From NCBI RefSeq assembly GCF_034347425.1, contig NZ_CP133779.1, forward strand, positions 3,410,001-3,474,000: a DNA stretch of 64,000 bases. The letters are read 5' to 3'. Both the position numbers and the translations under genes were made by a program. The notes beneath the pieces are model-generated. The model ran no database searches and had not been told where the DNA came from. It saw nothing but the letters and a program-made list of their open reading frames with translations. Shown piece after piece: positions 46,485-56,908 of this stretch. The stretch comes from Undibacterium sp. CCC3.4. GTDB taxonomy: Bacteria; Pseudomonadota; Gammaproteobacteria; Burkholderiales; Burkholderiaceae_D. Positions within the stretch are counted from its first letter, which is position 1. The number at the start of each line of letters is the position of its first letter.

Positions 46485-48151
46485 GGCGGCGCAAGCAAGC
46501 GCCAGCCGGCGCAGCCATCCCGGTTGTCGATCAGTCCGCACCGAGTTGGCTGGGTTATAGTGCCGCCTATGCTGGGATCATGCTGTTGTTGGCGTTCATC
46601 GGCGGGGTACGTGGCTATACCGCGATTCCTTGGTGGGATATGTGGGATGGCGTGATCGGTTTCATGGCGGCGCTCAATGAGGGTGATAACAGTGCTTGGT
46701 GGGCGCAACACAATGAACATCGCATTGTTTTATCGCGGCTCTTGTTTTGGCTTGATGAACGTTTGTTCGGTGGCCAGTATATCTTTCTGATCGCGGTCAA
46801 TTATCTGCTGGTGCTGGCCACGGCCGCGCTGTTCTGGCGCATGCTCAAGGACTTGTGTGGGCCTGCGCCGCTGTCGCCAATTGAGCGTGCCTTCGCATGG
46901 CTACTGACGGCATGGTTATTTTTGTGGACGCAATCGGATAATCTTACTTCGCCGTTTCAGAGCCAGTTCATCCTCGCGCAGTTGTTACCGCTGGCAGCGC
47001 TGTATGCACTGGCTGTGTCGGTACAACGCGGGCGCGTCTGGTTTGTGCTCGCTTGCGTACTCGGTGTGCTGGCCTTGGGGGCGATGGCCAATGGTGTGCT
47101 GGCCTTGCCCTTGCTGGCGTTGTATGCGCTGTGGCTGCGCCAGAGCGCCTGGCGGGTGGCTGTTTTGGCGCTGCTGGCACTGCTGTGCAGTTGGCTGTAT
47201 TTTCATGGTTTTTCCGCACCGAGCGATCATAGTTCGCCGCTGCAGACTTTGCTCGCACATCCGCTCGATGCGCTGCATTATGTCTGCCTTTACCTCGGCA
47301 GCCCGTTTCATTATCTGGTGTTCAAAGGATACCTCGGTCGTGCCTTCGCCAGTATTATGGGAGCAGTCTTGTTAGGCCTCACACTGCGTTTTACTTGGCA
47401 GGCTTGGCGCAGTCGCGCGCCGGCAGCGGTGCCGTTGGCACTGTTGTTTTTCCTTGCTTATGTGTGTGCCAGTGCGGTCGGCACTGCCGGCGGACGCTTG
47501 TTATTCGGTGACCAAACTGCACTGTCACAGCGCTATACCACGCCGGTACTGATGGCGTGGGCGGCCATGTGCTTGCTCTGTTTGCCGCAGTGGCGCGCTT
47601 GGCTGAGCAGTCGGCAAGGCTGGACGCGCTGCGGTTTGGTGGGCTTGCTGGTGCTGATGTTGGTGGTCCAGTTGTATGCGCTCAAACCCTTGGGCGGAAA
47701 AATGTGGCAGCGGCAATTGGCGGTATTGGCCATGGAGTTGGCGGTGCGCGATACCGAGCAGTTGGAACTGCTGTATCCGGAACCGCTGCGCTTGCAAACG
47801 GTGATAGAACAAGCGCGCACCCAAAAACTCAGTGTGTTTGCCGATCCTGTGTATGCCGGGGTGCGCGAGCAATTGGGGCAAGTGATATCGCTCAATGCAT
47901 GGCTTCCGGCAGTCGGGCAAATAGTTGAGCAAAATGTGCTCAAGGACGATGCGCGCTTCGTGCGCGTCTTCGGCAGCTTGGCGTCCGAGCATGGCACGAC
48001 GCCGGTGCTGGCGCTGGTGGATGAAAATGGGCGCATGCTGGGCTACGCCCTGGTGCATCCCGCTGCCGATTCGAGCGGACAGCACCTGTTTGGCGGCTAT
48101 TTATTGAGCGGGAACGCGAGTGCGCAACTGCATTTGCTGCGGCGGCCGTGA
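46481..48151 (+). CDS. Polytopic membrane protein, candidate GT-C glycosyltransferase
   Basis: A 556-residue protein with a basic start, about ten hydrophobic segments and a C-terminal soluble domain of roughly 150 residues. The first extracytoplasmic loop (about residues 48-90) holds WWDMWDG and NEHRIVLSRL, acidic and basic motifs of the kind found in GT-C enzymes that use polyprenyl-phosphate sugars. No database family comes to mind. Placed last in a polyprenyl-arabinose-like cluster after a flippase, it is the best candidate for the transferase; its acceptor (pilin, LPS or other glycan) is unknown. Confidence 0.72.
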   Translation: MRRRKQAPAGAAIPVVDQSAPSWLGYSAAYAGIMLLLAFIGGVRGYTAIPWWDMWDGVIGFMAALNEGDNSAWWAQHNEHRIVLSRLLFWLDERLFGGQYIFLIAVNYLLVLATAALFWRMLKDLCGPAPLSPIERAFAWLLTAWLFLWTQSDNLTSPFQSQFILAQLLPLAALYALAVSVQRGRVWFVLACVLGVLALGAMANGVLALPLLALYALWLRQSAWRVAVLALLALLCSWLYFHGFSAPSDHSSPLQTLLAHPLDALHYVCLYLGSPFHYLVFKGYLGRAFASIMGAVLLGLTLRFTWQAWRSRAPAAVPLALLFFLAYVCASAVGTAGGRLLFGDQTALSQRYTTPVLMAWAAMCLLCLPQWRAWLSSRQGWTRCGLVGLLVLMLVVQLYALKPLGGKMWQRQLAVLAMELAVRDTEQLELLYPEPLRLQTVIEQARTQKLSVFADPVYAGVREQLGQVISLNAWLPAVGQIVEQNVLKDDARFVRVFGSLASEHGTTPVLALVDENGRMLGYALVHPAADSSGQHLFGGYLLSGNASAQLHLLRRP

Positions 48152-48224
48152 CGGGGTAAGACAGGGGCGAGACAGCCGGCGCATGTGGCTTACCGGAATT
48201 GAGCGAAAAACCCTGTCTCCTCAG
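48152..48224. other. Short gap before MITE copy 4
   Basis: 73 bp between the cluster's last stop and the element. No terminator is visible; the palindrome of copy 4 may serve as one. Confidence 0.35.
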
Positions 48225-48481
48225 AGGCTGTCGCAAAAGCCTGATGGACGTTTTTTACACCTGAAACACCGCATACCTCGTCATTCCTGCATGCCACAGC
48301 CTCGTCATTCCCGCATGCTTTTGGCGGGAACCCAGCGTCGTTTTTTACACTGAAAATGCCACAATTTCTGGCATTTTCAGTTAAGCACGAACGCCGCTGG
48401 GTTCCTGCCAAAAGCGCGCAGGAATGACGTGGCCACCAGTCAGGGTAATGATACCGACTCACTACCCTTTTGCGACAGCCT
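48225..48481. mobile_element. MITE-like palindromic element, copy 4
   Basis: 257 bp with intact 15-bp terminal repeats, in the same orientation as copy 3 and very similar to it. The added length comes from a short internal duplication around 48280-48320 (CTCGTCATTCCTGCATGC / CTCGTCATTCCCGCATGC). The 6-bp flanks, CCTCAG and CTTTAG, match at four positions, as if a target duplication had mutated. Immediately right lies GGGCGGGGAGGATGTCAA, the end-type hairpin arm also found beside copy 2, which runs into the stop codon of the next gene. Confidence 0.87.
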
Positions 48482-48500
48482 CTTTAGGGCGGGGAGGATG

Positions 48501-49899
48501 TCAAAGTACTTTCCCCGGATTCATCAAGTTCTGCGGATCAAGTGCCATTTTTATGGCGCGCATGAGTGCGAGTTCGGTGTCTGACTTGTAGCGTTTGATT
48601 TCTTCACGCTTGAGGCTGCCCAGCCCGTGCTCGGCCGAAATCGAACCATGCATGCGGTCGACTTGATCATGCACGAGACGGTTGATAGCGGCTTGCTGGG
48701 TCAGCCAATCTTGCTTGTCGACGTGCTCGGGAGCGGAAATATTGTAGTGTAAATTACCATCTCCCATATGGCCGAAACACACCGTGCGGCAGCCCGGATA
48801 ATGCTGCTCCAAGCACGTTGCCATGTACTCGATGAAGGCGGGAATTTCAGAAATCGGTAAGGAAATATCGTGTTTGATATTTTTTCCTTCCGTACCCTGT
48901 GCCAGCGAAATATTTTCGCGCAGCGCCCACAAGTTGCGCGCTTGGGCGATTGAGCTGGCCAGCACGGCATCGGCGATCAATCCTTGTGCCAGCGCTAGTT
49001 CGAGCAGCGCTTCGATGGCATGGCCGGCCTGAGGTTGGGCTTGATGGTCGGAGATTTCCAAGAGTACATAGTAAGGGTGGCGTTGTGCAAATGGCGTATG
49101 CAGGGAGGGGAAATGTTTTTCCACCAAGGTCAGACAAAAGTCGGCGATCAATTCAAAACCGCTGAGGGTGGCACCGAGCGTGCTGCGCGCCAGATTCAAC
49201 ATGGCCAAGGCGTCGCTTGGGGTGGCCAGTGCCAACAGTACGGTGCTGCTGCTGCGTGCTTGCGGATACAGCTTAAGTACGGCAGCGGTGATGATGCCCA
49301 GCGTGCCTTCGGCACCGATGAAGAGGTCGCGCAAGTCATAGCCGGTATTGTCTTTGCGTAAAGCTTTCAGGCCGTGCCAGATGCTGCCGTCGGCATTCAC
49401 GACTTCCAAACCGAGGCAGAGTTCGCGCGCATTCCCGTAGCGCAGCACGGCAGTGCCGCCGGCGTTGGTGGCGAGGTTGCCGCCTATGGTGCAGTTACCT
49501 TGCGATGCCAGTGCCAGCGGATACAGACGTCCGGCCGCGGCCGCGGCTTGCTGCACGTGTTCGAGCAGGCAGCCGGCTTCGACGATCATGGTATTGTTGA
49601 CGCTATCGATGGCGCGGATCGCGTGCATGCGTTTGAGCGAGAGGATGATGGCGCTGCCGCTTTGGTCGGGGATACTGCCGAGCACCAAACCGGTATTACC
49701 ACCTTGCGGCACGATGGCAACGCCAAAGCGTCCACATAGGACCACGATGGCAGCCACTTCTGCGGTCGTGGCCGGCAGGATGACCGCCAAGGCTTTGCCG
49801 CGTACGCGCTGACGCCATTCGGTTTCATAGGGCAGGACATCGACTTGGTCGCGCAGTAAATAGTTGCTGCCGACTAAAGCACGGCAGGCTGAGAGAAAT

Positions 49900-49907
<8 letters not shown>
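48501..49907 (-). CDS. FAD-linked D-2-hydroxyacid dehydrogenase/oxidase
   Basis: A 468-residue flavoenzyme of the glycolate oxidase GlcD/D-lactate dehydrogenase type. The PCMH FAD domain holds PQGGNTGLVLGS and GNLATNAGGTAVLRYGN; the C-terminal domain has FGHMGDGNLHYN (metal or substrate site), SAEHGLGSLKREEI and the closing DPQNLMNPGKVL. It oxidises a D-2-hydroxyacid such as D-lactate or D-2-hydroxyglutarate; the substrate is not resolved. It is the last gene after wrbA and the DUF2069 gene, overlapping the latter by 8 bp. Its stop codon lies at the edge of a hairpin motif next to MITE copy 4. Confidence 0.88.
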
Positions 49908-50918
<1,011 letters not shown>

Positions 50919-50995
50919 TCAAGCCAAGATTATATGGGGCTTTATTACTCCGCTATCAGTAAAATAGCGTTTGCTACTTTTCAGTGAAGATTTTT

Positions 50996-52252
50996 ATGCA
51001 TGGCATGTCGTGGAAACATTTACCCAAACTCTTACAATTCGTCTTGCAACGTTTGCGCGACGGCCGCTTACCGCAGGTTGCCGGTAGTTTAACGTTTACC
51101 TCGGTGTTGGCGTTGGTGCCGATTTTGACGGTCGCGTTGGCGATTTTTACCGCCTTTCCCTTGTTTAATACCTTCCGCACCTCGCTGGAGGCGTATTTTG
51201 TACAGAATCTGATGCCTAAAGGCATAGCTAACACCATACTTGGCTACCTGACGCAATTTGCCACCAAGGCAACGCGCTTGTCCGCCGTCGGTGGCGGTGC
51301 CTTGATATTGACGGCGATCGCGACGATGGCGATGATTGATAAATCCTTCAATCAGATTTGGCAAGTCAAGCGCGCCCGGCCACTGTTCCAACGTGTGCTG
51401 GTATATTGGGCCATCGTCACGCTCGGGCCGTTTTTGATTGGCGTATCGATTTCGCTGACGTCGTATTTGTTTACTGCTACCAGTGGTGTTGTCGGTGCCG
51501 TGCCTTTTCTGGGGGCGGTGTTTTATACCTTGGTGTCGGTTGCCGTTACCACAGGTGCTTTCACGCTATTGTATCTGACTGTGCCGAACCGGCGCATAGA
51601 CTGGCGCGATGCTGCTTGCGGCGGTTTGTTTGCGGCCACGGCGTTCGAAATTGCCAAGCGTGGCTTTGCTGTTTTTGTCGCGCATTTTCCTACTTATACC
51701 ATCGTCTATGGAGCTTTGGCGGCGGTGCCGATCTTTCTGCTCTGGATATATTTATCCTGGCTCATTACTTTGGTTGGGGCCGTGCTGGCAGCGGTGTTGC
51801 CGATCTTAAAGTTTGAACGTTGGTGGCATGTACCCACGCCCGGTAGTGCCTTCGCCGATGCGATGCGCTTGCTCATTGAGTTGACGCGCGCCCGCACGCG
51901 TGCCGGTTCGGCCTTACTCAGCACGGCGCAACTGCGGGCCGCCACGTATTTCGGCCTTGATGAGATTTCTGCTGTGATGCAGCGCATGCTCGAAGCCGGT
52001 TGGGTGGTGCAAGCCGAAGCCAGCGGCAGCCACGTGACAGCTTGGTGGGCCAGGGCTGATGAAGGCGGTGATGTTTGGATGTTGAGCGTCAATCCTATGC
52101 AGTTACGGCTGGCCGATGTGTATAAATTATTTGTGTTCGAACCGGTTGCCGACAGTCGTCTGTCGGCCGTAGTCGAGCAAACTATCGATGTCGGCTTGCA
52201 GCAGAGTTTGCAAGAATTTTATCTCAGTCACGAGGCCAACGATGCGGTATAG
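50996..52252 (+). CDS. YihY/BrkB-family membrane protein
   Basis: A 418-residue protein; the first 280 residues hold about six membrane segments with family hallmarks AGSLTFTSVLALVPILTVALA, then TIVYGALAAVPIFLLWIYLSW. The C-terminal 130 residues are soluble and winged-helix-like. Members were once called RNase BN in error; the true function is unknown. The ATG at 50996 is preferred over a GTG at 50984; two more Met codons follow nearby. The next gene overlaps its end by 11 bp. Confidence 0.9.
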   Translation: MHGMSWKHLPKLLQFVLQRLRDGRLPQVAGSLTFTSVLALVPILTVALAIFTAFPLFNTFRTSLEAYFVQNLMPKGIANTILGYLTQFATKATRLSAVGGGALILTAIATMAMIDKSFNQIWQVKRARPLFQRVLVYWAIVTLGPFLIGVSISLTSYLFTATSGVVGAVPFLGAVFYTLVSVAVTTGAFTLLYLTVPNRRIDWRDAACGGLFAATAFEIAKRGFAVFVAHFPTYTIVYGALAAVPIFLLWIYLSWLITLVGAVLAAVLPILKFERWWHVPTPGSAFADAMRLLIELTRARTRAGSALLSTAQLRAATYFGLDEISAVMQRMLEAGWVVQAEASGSHVTAWWARADEGGDVWMLSVNPMQLRLADVYKLFVFEPVADSRLSAVVEQTIDVGLQQSLQEFYLSHEANDAV

Positions 52253-53291
52253 CGTGATTTCGGTCGCCGAACTCGACCATGGCGTACGCTCGGCATGGTT
52301 GCAGTTATTGAACGAGCAAGCCTTGTACCGCAGTCCGTATTACCATCCCGATTATACCGTCGCGGTCGCCCAGGGCGGCGCGCAGCTGCGCCTGTTACTG
52401 ATCGAACAGGCCGGTAAGTTGGCGGCGGTCTTACCGTATCAATTGGAGGGCCGCTGGTGTGCCGCACCGGTAGGCGGCGGCTTGACCGATTATCAGGGGC
52501 CGATATGTGCCAATGGCTTGCGCTTGTCGCCGTCGGCCATGCTGACTGCCATGCGCGTGCACTACATGGGTTTCAATCATATGCCGCTGGCGCGCACTGA
52601 GTTTGCCGCTGGCGCGTGGGAGCATAGCCGCTCGCTCACGCTCGATCTGCGTGGCGGCTTTGCTGCCTATGCCGAGCGTTTGCAAGCGACGCGCGAGGCC
52701 TCGCTGTTAAAAAAAATAGAAACGGCCGAACGCAAGTTGGCAAAAAAATTCGGGGCGCTGCGTTTTTGTTTTGATGCTGACAGCGCGACCGATTACACGG
52801 CGCTGTTGCGTGGAAAATCTGAGCAATTCGTGCGCACGCTCGGTCCCGCGCATGATTTGTTTGCGCAGCCGGCGATACGCACGGTAATCGATCATTTACA
52901 TGCGCATCGACAGCCTGAATTTGCTGGTATTTTATCGACCCTGCATGCTGGGGATACCCTGATTGCCGCGCATTTTGGGTTGCGTACCGGCCAGGTTTTA
53001 CATTACTGGTTTCCTTGGTATGACACCGCGTATGCTGAATTTTCACCGGGTTTGATGTTATTGGCCGGCTGTGCGCGGGCCGCGGCCGAGCGCGGTATCG
53101 AAGTGGTCGATCTGGGGCGTGGTGAGCAAGCCTACAAACAGCGCTTTGCCAGTGGCTTTGAACCCTTGTGTGAGGGCGCGGTTTCTGCCCCTGCCATGTT
53201 GGCACAAGCGCAGGGACGGTATCGGCAAGCTCGTCATGGTCTGAAACACTCGCCGTTCGGTAGCTGGTTGCGGCGGATCAAGGCGCGCTGA
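52242..53291 (+). CDS. GNAT-family acetyltransferase, CelD/BcsL-like
   Basis: A 349-residue protein of the Acetyltransf_6 type, commonly linked to exopolysaccharide or cellulose loci. Visible family features are the basic SLLKKIETAERKLAKKFG linker, FAGILSTLHAGDTLIAAHFGL and HYWFPWYDTAYAEFSPG before the C-terminal GIEVVDLGRGEQAYKQRF. It probably N-acylates a sugar or precursor. The ATG at 52242 overlaps the BrkB-like gene. The adjoining exopolysaccharide genes support the role. Confidence 0.8.
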   Translation: MRYSVISVAELDHGVRSAWLQLLNEQALYRSPYYHPDYTVAVAQGGAQLRLLLIEQAGKLAAVLPYQLEGRWCAAPVGGGLTDYQGPICANGLRLSPSAMLTAMRVHYMGFNHMPLARTEFAAGAWEHSRSLTLDLRGGFAAYAERLQATREASLLKKIETAERKLAKKFGALRFCFDADSATDYTALLRGKSEQFVRTLGPAHDLFAQPAIRTVIDHLHAHRQPEFAGILSTLHAGDTLIAAHFGLRTGQVLHYWFPWYDTAYAEFSPGLMLLAGCARAAAERGIEVVDLGRGEQAYKQRFASGFEPLCEGAVSAPAMLAQAQGRYRQARHGLKHSPFGSWLRRIKAR

Positions 53292-53303
53292 GGCCGGCGC
53301 GCT

Positions 53304-54722
53304 TCAGTAAGCGTTTTTGTCGCCGAATACCACTTTTACGGTGCGCCAGATGATGACGATGTCGAGCCAAATCGACCAGTGCTGCAGGTAATACAGATCA
53401 TAATCGACCCGTGCCTGCATTTTTTCCAGCGTTTCAGTTTCGCCGCGTAAGCCGTTAACTTGGGCCCAACCGGTGATGCCAGGTTTGATTTTATGCCGGA
53501 ACATATAGCCATTGACTAATTTGCGGTACAACTCATTGTGCGCGACGGCGTGCGGGCGCGGTCCGACCAAACTCATGTCGCCACTGAGGACATTGAATAG
53601 CTGTGGCAATTCATCGAGCGAAGTTTTGCGAATGAAACTGCCGAACTTGGTCACGCGGGTATCGCCAACGGTAGCTTGAATCACCGGCACGTCTTCCGGT
53701 TCGATTTTCATGCTGCGAAATTTATACACATTGATCGGTTTGCCGGCGATACCGTAGCGAACTTGGCGGAAAAAAATCGGCCCCGGTGAACTCATACGCA
53801 CGCCGATGGCGACTGCCAGTAACACCGGGGCGAGCAAGATCAAACCGATGGTGGCACCGATGAAGTCGAGGACGCGCTTGGGAAGTCCGGCCAGACCGAT
53901 GAACGGCGTTTCTATCGAGGCCAGTACCGGCCGCCCGGCTAATTCGCGCAATTGTATGCCGGGCATGCCGAAGATCAGCGATTCCGGCACAAAATAGGTG
54001 GTCACCGTGCTGTCGTAGAGAATTTCGAGGATTTCACCGAGTTCTTCCGGGTCGCGCGTGTTCATGCCGATGAAAACCACGTCAACCTTGATCTTGCCAC
54101 TTTCCGGGTCAATCATCCATTCGGCCGCATCTTCGAGGTCGCCGAGGCGCGGCAGATTGCTCGGTGGTCGCGAGGTGTTGCGATTATCGAAAAAACCTAT
54201 CACATCGACCGCCGCCAGCGGTGTATTGCGTAAGGAATTGACTAACTCGGCACAAGCGGAATTCGACCAGATCAGGATGGCTTTACGGCGGCGCGCCGGA
54301 TTCGAGTAGTACAGGCCGGCGGTAGTCCGTATCAGCAGTGCCGTCAGCATCAGGGAAAACGGCGTCAACAGCAGCCATAGCAGCATCACCTTGCGCGATA
54401 ATTGTTCTGAGGTTTTTTCTACATAAGCCGTCAGCAGCACGACCATGAAGACGATGAACCAGCGCCAAGTCAGCTTCGGGAATAAAGAAACAACGCGGCT
54501 GTCTTGCAGGGAATTGAGCAGGCGATGACTGGAAAAGACAATAATGCTGGTCAAGGCGGCGATCAAAATGCGGCCGCCGAAGACTTCGGCGTCGACATGC
54601 TCGACATTGAAAATAATCGCGATCAGCGTCAGGCACACGGCCACGCCGAAGGCCAGACCGGTGAGCACGGAAAGCAAGTGAACCGGCTGGGTGGCGTTAC
54701 CTGGTGACGGAGAATTGAGCAT
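53304..54722 (-). CDS. Undecaprenyl-phosphate sugar phosphotransferase (WcaJ/ExoY-like priming enzyme)
   Basis: A 472-residue polyprenyl glycosylphosphotransferase that starts the repeat unit by moving sugar-1-phosphate to undecaprenyl phosphate. Four N-terminal membrane segments and a CoA-binding-like domain precede the catalytic core: FFRQVRYGIAGKPINVYKFR, the DELPQLFNVLSGDMSLVGPR block and GITGWAQVNGLRGET. The ATG at 54722 is chosen because the upstream gene ends at 54733; the longer in-frame start overlaps that gene. Its terminal reading converges with the GNAT gene. The sugar is probably glucose or galactose but cannot be told. Confidence 0.9.
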   Translation of the reverse strand: MLNSPSPGNATQPVHLLSVLTGLAFGVAVCLTLIAIIFNVEHVDAEVFGGRILIAALTSIIVFSSHRLLNSLQDSRVVSLFPKLTWRWFIVFMVVLLTAYVEKTSEQLSRKVMLLWLLLTPFSLMLTALLIRTTAGLYYSNPARRRKAILIWSNSACAELVNSLRNTPLAAVDVIGFFDNRNTSRPPSNLPRLGDLEDAAEWMIDPESGKIKVDVVFIGMNTRDPEELGEILEILYDSTVTTYFVPESLIFGMPGIQLRELAGRPVLASIETPFIGLAGLPKRVLDFIGATIGLILLAPVLLAVAIGVRMSSPGPIFFRQVRYGIAGKPINVYKFRSMKIEPEDVPVIQATVGDTRVTKFGSFIRKTSLDELPQLFNVLSGDMSLVGPRPHAVAHNELYRKLVNGYMFRHKIKPGITGWAQVNGLRGETETLEKMQARVDYDLYYLQHWSIWLDIVIIWRTVKVVFGDKNAY

Positions 54723-54732
54723 GGCAGCGGTC

Positions 54733-55680
54733 TTATTTATCGGTATTTTGGGCGGTGTTTTTGAATAACAAGCGTTTGATTTGATTGAGTTGCCAGCTCT
54801 GCAGGTGGGCGCGGAATGGCGCATTCTCATAACGCGGCGCGCGGCGCAGGGCGGCACCACAGTAGCCGGCAATGATCAGCAAGCCGCCGATGATCAGTGG
54901 TTTTTCACGCATGCGAAAAATTCCTGAGGCCAAGGCATACAGCGGGTGATAGCCCATGAACCAGATGCCGCGCCCCCAGCGCAGTCGGCCGCGGTAAACG
55001 CTGCGGTCGGATGAGCCCATCAAGCGGTGATGTGTCAGGATCGCCTCGGGGTGATGAAAGCTGCGGGTATGCCAGCCCATCATGCGCGCGGTATGGACAT
55101 CGATACCATCCCACAGCACTTCTTCGACGAAACCGCCGATCATTTCGAAAGCGCTGCGGCGGTATAGTTTGAATTGGCCGGCCACATGCTCGTCGATGGT
55201 CAATTCTTCCACCGCACCGCCGACTTCGGGCCGAAACACTTTGCCAGAGACGGCGGCGAGCTTGGGATCGGCAGCAAACTGAGCGAACATCAGCTCGAGG
55301 TAGCGCGGGCCGAAGGACATGTCGCCATCGAGTTTGGCGATGTATTCATAATCGCTGTGGGTAATTTGTGTGATGCCGAATTTGAAGGCGGCCACCACGC
55401 CGCCGCCGACTTTACGAAAGCCGCGGTCCGGGCGTTGCACCAAGCGAATGAAATCATAGCGTTCGGCATATTCCTGCACAATGGCGGCGGTGTCATCGCG
55501 CGAGCCATCATCGACGATGATCCATTCGACCGGCCGCACGGTTTGTGCCACCATGGAGTCGAGGGTCAGTCGTATCAGATCCGCTTCATCGCGGACTGGT
55601 GCGATGATCACCAGCTTGACGATGGTGATCGGTGCTGCTGTGGTGGCTGTGGTGGCTGTGGTGGGCAGAGGAAGTGTCAT
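54733..55680 (-). CDS. Family 2 glycosyltransferase
   Basis: A 315-residue GT-A enzyme: VIIAPVRDEADLI, DDGSRDDTAAIV and the metal motif LDGD in YIAKLDGDMSFG, with a C-terminal hydrophobic segment. It probably adds a sugar to the lipid-linked unit begun by the adjacent priming enzyme. The ATG at 55680 is preferred; a TTG at 55698 is also possible. It carries a short Thr/Ala repeat near its start. Confidence 0.88.
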   Translation of the reverse strand: MTLPLPTTATTATTAAPITIVKLVIIAPVRDEADLIRLTLDSMVAQTVRPVEWIIVDDGSRDDTAAIVQEYAERYDFIRLVQRPDRGFRKVGGGVVAAFKFGITQITHSDYEYIAKLDGDMSFGPRYLELMFAQFAADPKLAAVSGKVFRPEVGGAVEELTIDEHVAGQFKLYRRSAFEMIGGFVEEVLWDGIDVHTARMMGWHTRSFHHPEAILTHHRLMGSSDRSVYRGRLRWGRGIWFMGYHPLYALASGIFRMREKPLIIGGLLIIAGYCGAALRRAPRYENAPFRAHLQSWQLNQIKRLLFKNTAQNTDK

Positions 55681-55973
55681 GCTGTATCTTTCATTCAATT
55701 AGCGCAATGTTAACGTAGCTTGCACTTAGAGACAATTTATTAATAGTGAAGAATTGTTATGTGGCATGATTATGCCCATGCCGTATTAATTTTCTTTGCT
55801 GCAGCGGTCGATTTGCCACGTGATTTTCAACAATGCAACTATTCCTCGCGTTTTGTTGGTTCTTGAGATCAAATGTTTGTACATATGACAAAAATTTGCA
55901 AATTGTTTAGTCTGCCGCGATAAAATACCTTGTTTCCTTTACTTGTCTGAATTTCAATGAGCGTGAAGCCTTT
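55681..55973. promoter_or_regulatory. Divergent promoter region of the exopolysaccharide locus
   Basis: 293 bp, A/T-rich, between the two arms of the locus. It contains a perfect inverted repeat GGCAT-GATT-ATGCC (55763-55776). No clear -35/-10 pair could be fixed by eye. Confidence 0.4.
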
Positions 55974-56906
55974 ATGATGTTGACGTCGAAATCCTCTTGC
56001 TGGTCCCTGCTGTGGGTGTGCTTGTTTGTGCTGATGTCGCCGGTAATGGCGCAAAACAGTGGCGCCAGCAGTGAACAGGCGTCGACGCACTTGAAGGCCG
56101 ACAGTCAGCTCATGAAGTTGCCATCGAAACCAAGCGCTGCAGCGGCGGAGTTCGCCGCGGCCGATGCCGGGTTTGATGTCGCCGGCGAAGGGGACCAATT
56201 GCTCATCACGGTATTCGGTCAGCCGGATCTTGGCGCAGACGTGGTAGTTGGGACCAATGGCAGTATCAGCCTGCCCTTGGTTGGTACGCTGATGGTGAAA
56301 GGGAAAACGGCCAGTGAGATCGCCAATTTGTTTGCCGATCGTCTGTTGCAGGGCCAGTATTTGCTTAATCCTAAAGTCGCCGTCAAACTCGGTCAGCAAA
56401 TCAGTCGCAGTTTTTCTGTGCTCGGTGAAGTGCTGCGTCCCGGTCGCTTTCCTTTGCAGGGTTCGATCACAGTACTCGATGCCCTGAGCTTGGCTGGCGG
56501 GGTATCGCCGCGAGCCGATAAATACTTGCGTATTTTGCGTCGTACCGGTGTCGATGGTCAGACCGAATTGGCGCAATTTGCCAGTATTCGGCTCGATTTT
56601 GACGATGAAAAGAACCAAGAACAGTTCATTGCGAAAATTTTACCAAACGATGTGCTTATCGTCGGACAGCAAAAGAATTTTTATGTGTATGGCGAAGTGC
56701 GCCGTCCCGGCATGTATCCGATGGAAGACGAGCTCAATGTGATGCGGGTGTTGTCGATTGGCGGCGGCATGACCGAACGCGGCTCGAATTCGCGCATCGT
56801 GATTCATCGCAAAGCGCTCGATGGCCAAATCAAAGAGATCTCGGCGCGGATTACCGACGTGGTGTTGCCGGGTGATGTGGTGTTTATTAATGAACGGATT
56901 TTTTAA
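55974..56906 (+). CDS. Polysaccharide export protein, Wza/EpsA type
   Basis: A 310-residue exported protein: signal peptide ending SPVMAQ, a Poly_export domain (GDQLLITVFGQPDLG, VGTNGSISLPLVGTLMVKG) and two SLBB-like segments (SVLGEVLRPGRF, YVYGEVRRPGMY). It should form or reach the outer-membrane channel for the polymer. It lacks a lipobox, unlike E. coli Wza. Two ATGs start the frame; GAAG is a weak ribosome site. First gene of the plus arm. Confidence 0.9.
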   Translation: MMLTSKSSCWSLLWVCLFVLMSPVMAQNSGASSEQASTHLKADSQLMKLPSKPSAAAAEFAAADAGFDVAGEGDQLLITVFGQPDLGADVVVGTNGSISLPLVGTLMVKGKTASEIANLFADRLLQGQYLLNPKVAVKLGQQISRSFSVLGEVLRPGRFPLQGSITVLDALSLAGGVSPRADKYLRILRRTGVDGQTELAQFASIRLDFDDEKNQEQFIAKILPNDVLIVGQQKNFYVYGEVRRPGMYPMEDELNVMRVLSIGGGMTERGSNSRIVIHRKALDGQIKEISARITDVVLPGDVVFINERIF

Positions 56907-56908
56907 AC

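Noticed and set aside
39866..48481. Genomic island anchored at tRNA-Arg with the arabinose-type cluster as cargo
   Set aside because: No integrase gene and no repeat of the tRNA 3' end were found near 48.2-48.5 kb. Location beside the tRNA alone is not enough.
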